A stretch of 6,463 bases of DNA from Bacilli bacterium. GTDB lineage: Bacteria > Bacillota_I > Bacilli_A > RFN20 > CAG-826. The position numbers were made by a program, and so were the translations under genes. A model generated the notes under the pieces. That model was not told the origin of the DNA. It did not search any database and worked only from the letters and a program-made list of their open reading frames with translations. The stretch lies in the NCBI GenBank assembly GCA_017619815.1, contig JAFZRR010000023.1:1-6463 (forward strand), given 5' to 3'. Of this stretch, positions 5,520 to 6,463 are shown one piece after another. Every line of letters begins with the position of its first letter. Position 1 is the first letter of the stretch.

Positions 5520-5918
5520 TTAACGTTTGCTGAATTGTGGAGCTTTTCTTGCAGCTTTGAGACCGTATTTCTTTCTTTCCTTTTTGCGGGAATCTCTTGT
5601 GAGCATACCAGCAACTTTGAGGGAAGAACGATCGCAGCCGGCTTCTAATAAAGCACGAGCAAGACCTAAACGAATTGCACCAGCTTGGCCGGTGAATCCA
5701 CCACCACGAACTTCGGCTTTAACATCATATTTGCCTTCAGTACCGGTGATAACGAGTGGTTGTTTCAAATCAAGCACTAAGGTTTGATATGGCATATATT
5801 CGTTAACATCGTGACCATTGACGACAACTTTACCTGTTCCAGAAGTCACATAAACACGTGCAACAGAAGATTTTCTTCTACCGGTGCCGTAATATTGAAG
5901 ATCAGCTTTCTTTGCCAT
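5520..5918 (-). CDS. rpsI: 30S ribosomal protein S9 (uS9)
   Basis: A 132-residue protein of normal length for bacterial uS9, a component of the small-subunit head whose C-terminal tail reaches the P-site tRNA. The family signature is clear: YYGTGRRKSSVARV near the start, VNGHDVNEYMP, GGGFTGQAGAIRLGLARAL in the middle, LTRDSRKKERKKYG, and the C-terminal APQFSKR with the invariant final Arg. The ATG at 5916-5918 is set by a full AGGAGGT site at 5927-5933, 8 bases upstream, which overlaps the rplM stop codon. The 13-base gap and shared signal imply cotranscription and translational coupling with rplM, the classic order in bacteria. Transcription ends at the hairpin at 5441-5474. Confidence 0.98.
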   Translation of the reverse strand: MAKKADLQYYGTGRRKSSVARVYVTSGTGKVVVNGHDVNEYMPYQTLVLDLKQPLVITGTEGKYDVKAEVRGGGFTGQAGAIRLGLARALLEAGCDRSSLKVAGMLTRDSRKKERKKYGLKAARKAPQFSKR

Positions 5919-5931
5919 AGCTTGCTACCTC

Positions 5932-6372
5932 CTAGTATTTGAGCTCAAGAACTTCTGGTTTTTGAGCTTCATGTTTGTGGTCGCTACCACTATAGACGAA
6001 GAGTTTCTTTTCGATTTGACGGCCTAATCTTCCTTTTGGAACCATGCCGTGAACACATCTCTTGAACATTTCTTCTGGGTATTTTTCGACCATTACTTTA
6101 GCGGTTCTTGTTCTAAGACCACCATCGTAACCAGAAACATTGTAATATTTCTTGGTTTCTAATTTGTTGCCAGAGAGGCTAACTTTTTCACAGTTGATGA
6201 CGATGACATAATCGCCACAGTCAACATTTGGTGTCCATGTTGGTTTATTCTTACCAATTAACACCTGAGCCACTTGAGAGGCTAATCTTCCTAATGGTTT
6301 GCCTTCAGCATCGATGACATACCATTTTCTTTGGATTTCGTTTGCTTTCGCAATAGTAGTTTGACGTTGCAT
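5932..6372 (-). CDS. rplM: 50S ribosomal protein L13 (uL13)
   Basis: A 146-residue protein of typical uL13 length, an early assembly protein of the large subunit. Recognisable segments are RKWYVIDAEGKPLGRLAS, GKNKPTWTPNVDCGDYVIVI, the YDGGLRTRT segment in place of the usual PGGLK, MVPKGRLGRQ, and the terminal H-K-H-E-A-Q-K-P-E. The start ATG at 6370-6372 has AAGGAGGAT at 6381-6390 upstream, a near-perfect ribosome binding site. It is the first gene of the rplM-rpsI operon in this window. The upstream region carries a probable autoregulatory leader. Confidence 0.98.
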   Translation of the reverse strand: MQRQTTIAKANEIQRKWYVIDAEGKPLGRLASQVAQVLIGKNKPTWTPNVDCGDYVIVINCEKVSLSGNKLETKKYYNVSGYDGGLRTRTAKVMVEKYPEEMFKRCVHGMVPKGRLGRQIEKKLFVYSGSDHKHEAQKPEVLELKY

Positions 6373-6399
6373 AACTTAAAATCCTCCTTTTCCAAACTA

Positions 6400-6446
6400 A
6401 CTCTGTCTTTACCGGGGACTTCGCTAATTTAGCTTTTGTGCCGAGT
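6400..6446 (-). promoter_or_regulatory. Probable L13 ribosomal-protein leader
   Basis: The RNA upstream of rplM can form a structured leader. ACTC (6443-6446) can pair with GAGT (6400-6403), enclosing a small GCTA/TAGC hairpin (6423-6433) and a GTC/GAC pairing around a CCCGGTAAA loop (6405-6419). Bacillota often carry an autoregulatory L13 leader at exactly this place. The assignment rests on position and foldability, not on a covariance match. A -10-like TATGAT at 6450-6455 lies just upstream; its -35 would fall outside the window. Confidence 0.45.
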
Positions 6447-6463
6447 AAAATCATACTTTGATA

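Noticed and set aside
5354..5787. Frames overlapping tRNA-Ile and rpsI (5354-5614 minus, 5527-5787 plus)
   Set aside because: They run through a tRNA, a terminator and the uS9 gene, and have no independent support.

Overview
The window looks like chromosomal DNA from a low-GC Bacillota relative, most likely an uncultured gut lineage near the Mollicutes or Erysipelotrichia. The evidence is the AT-rich intergenic DNA, the rplM-rpsI operon with strong AGGAGG ribosome binding sites, bacterial tRNAs with encoded CCA, and two cell-surface proteins typical of that group. Tryptophan is read from TGG, and mntA ends in TGA, so the standard bacterial code (11) fits better than the mycoplasma code.

Layout, left to right. 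At 1-107 lie a partial tRNA, probably Thr, and a complete tRNA-Val(CAC), both on the minus strand. At 210-1457 (minus) is a lipoprotein with a duplicated acidic N-terminal module and a C-terminal beta-sandwich-like domain. At 1591-3876 (minus) is a large modular surface protein: signal peptide, beta-rich region, beta-helix-like region, Ig-like repeat, small Cys-containing helical region and C-terminal membrane anchor. Each of these two genes has its own terminator. Their upstream regions share a TGCGCA palindrome placed just before a TAGAAT -10 box. At 4116-5259 (plus) is a two-gene toxin-antitoxin module of the HepT/MntA (HEPN/MNT) type. At 5300-6463 (minus) are tRNA-Ile(GAT), rpsI, rplM and a probable L13 leader, read in the order rplM, rpsI, tRNA-Ile.

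The most interesting part is the toxin-antitoxin module, because both proteins are fusions. The antitoxin joins a RelB/DinJ-like ribbon-helix-helix DNA-binding domain to an intact MNT nucleotidyltransferase (GSX10DXD). The toxin joins a HepT HEPN domain with an intact RX4HXY motif to a roughly 105-residue inorganic-pyrophosphatase-like domain. Known MntA enzymes neutralise HepT by polyAMPylating the Tyr of RX4HXY, which releases pyrophosphate. A pyrophosphatase domain attached to the toxin could therefore pull that reaction forward; this is inference. The module is expressed from a TTTACA-N17-TAAAAT promoter that appears to start transcription at the ATG itself (leaderless). Two perfect 12-bp tandem repeats cover the -35 and most of the spacer, and are a natural operator for the ribbon-helix-helix domain.

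No gene-free stretch exceeds 300 bases. The longest is 3877-4115, which holds two divergent promoters, an inverted repeat and the tandem operator.
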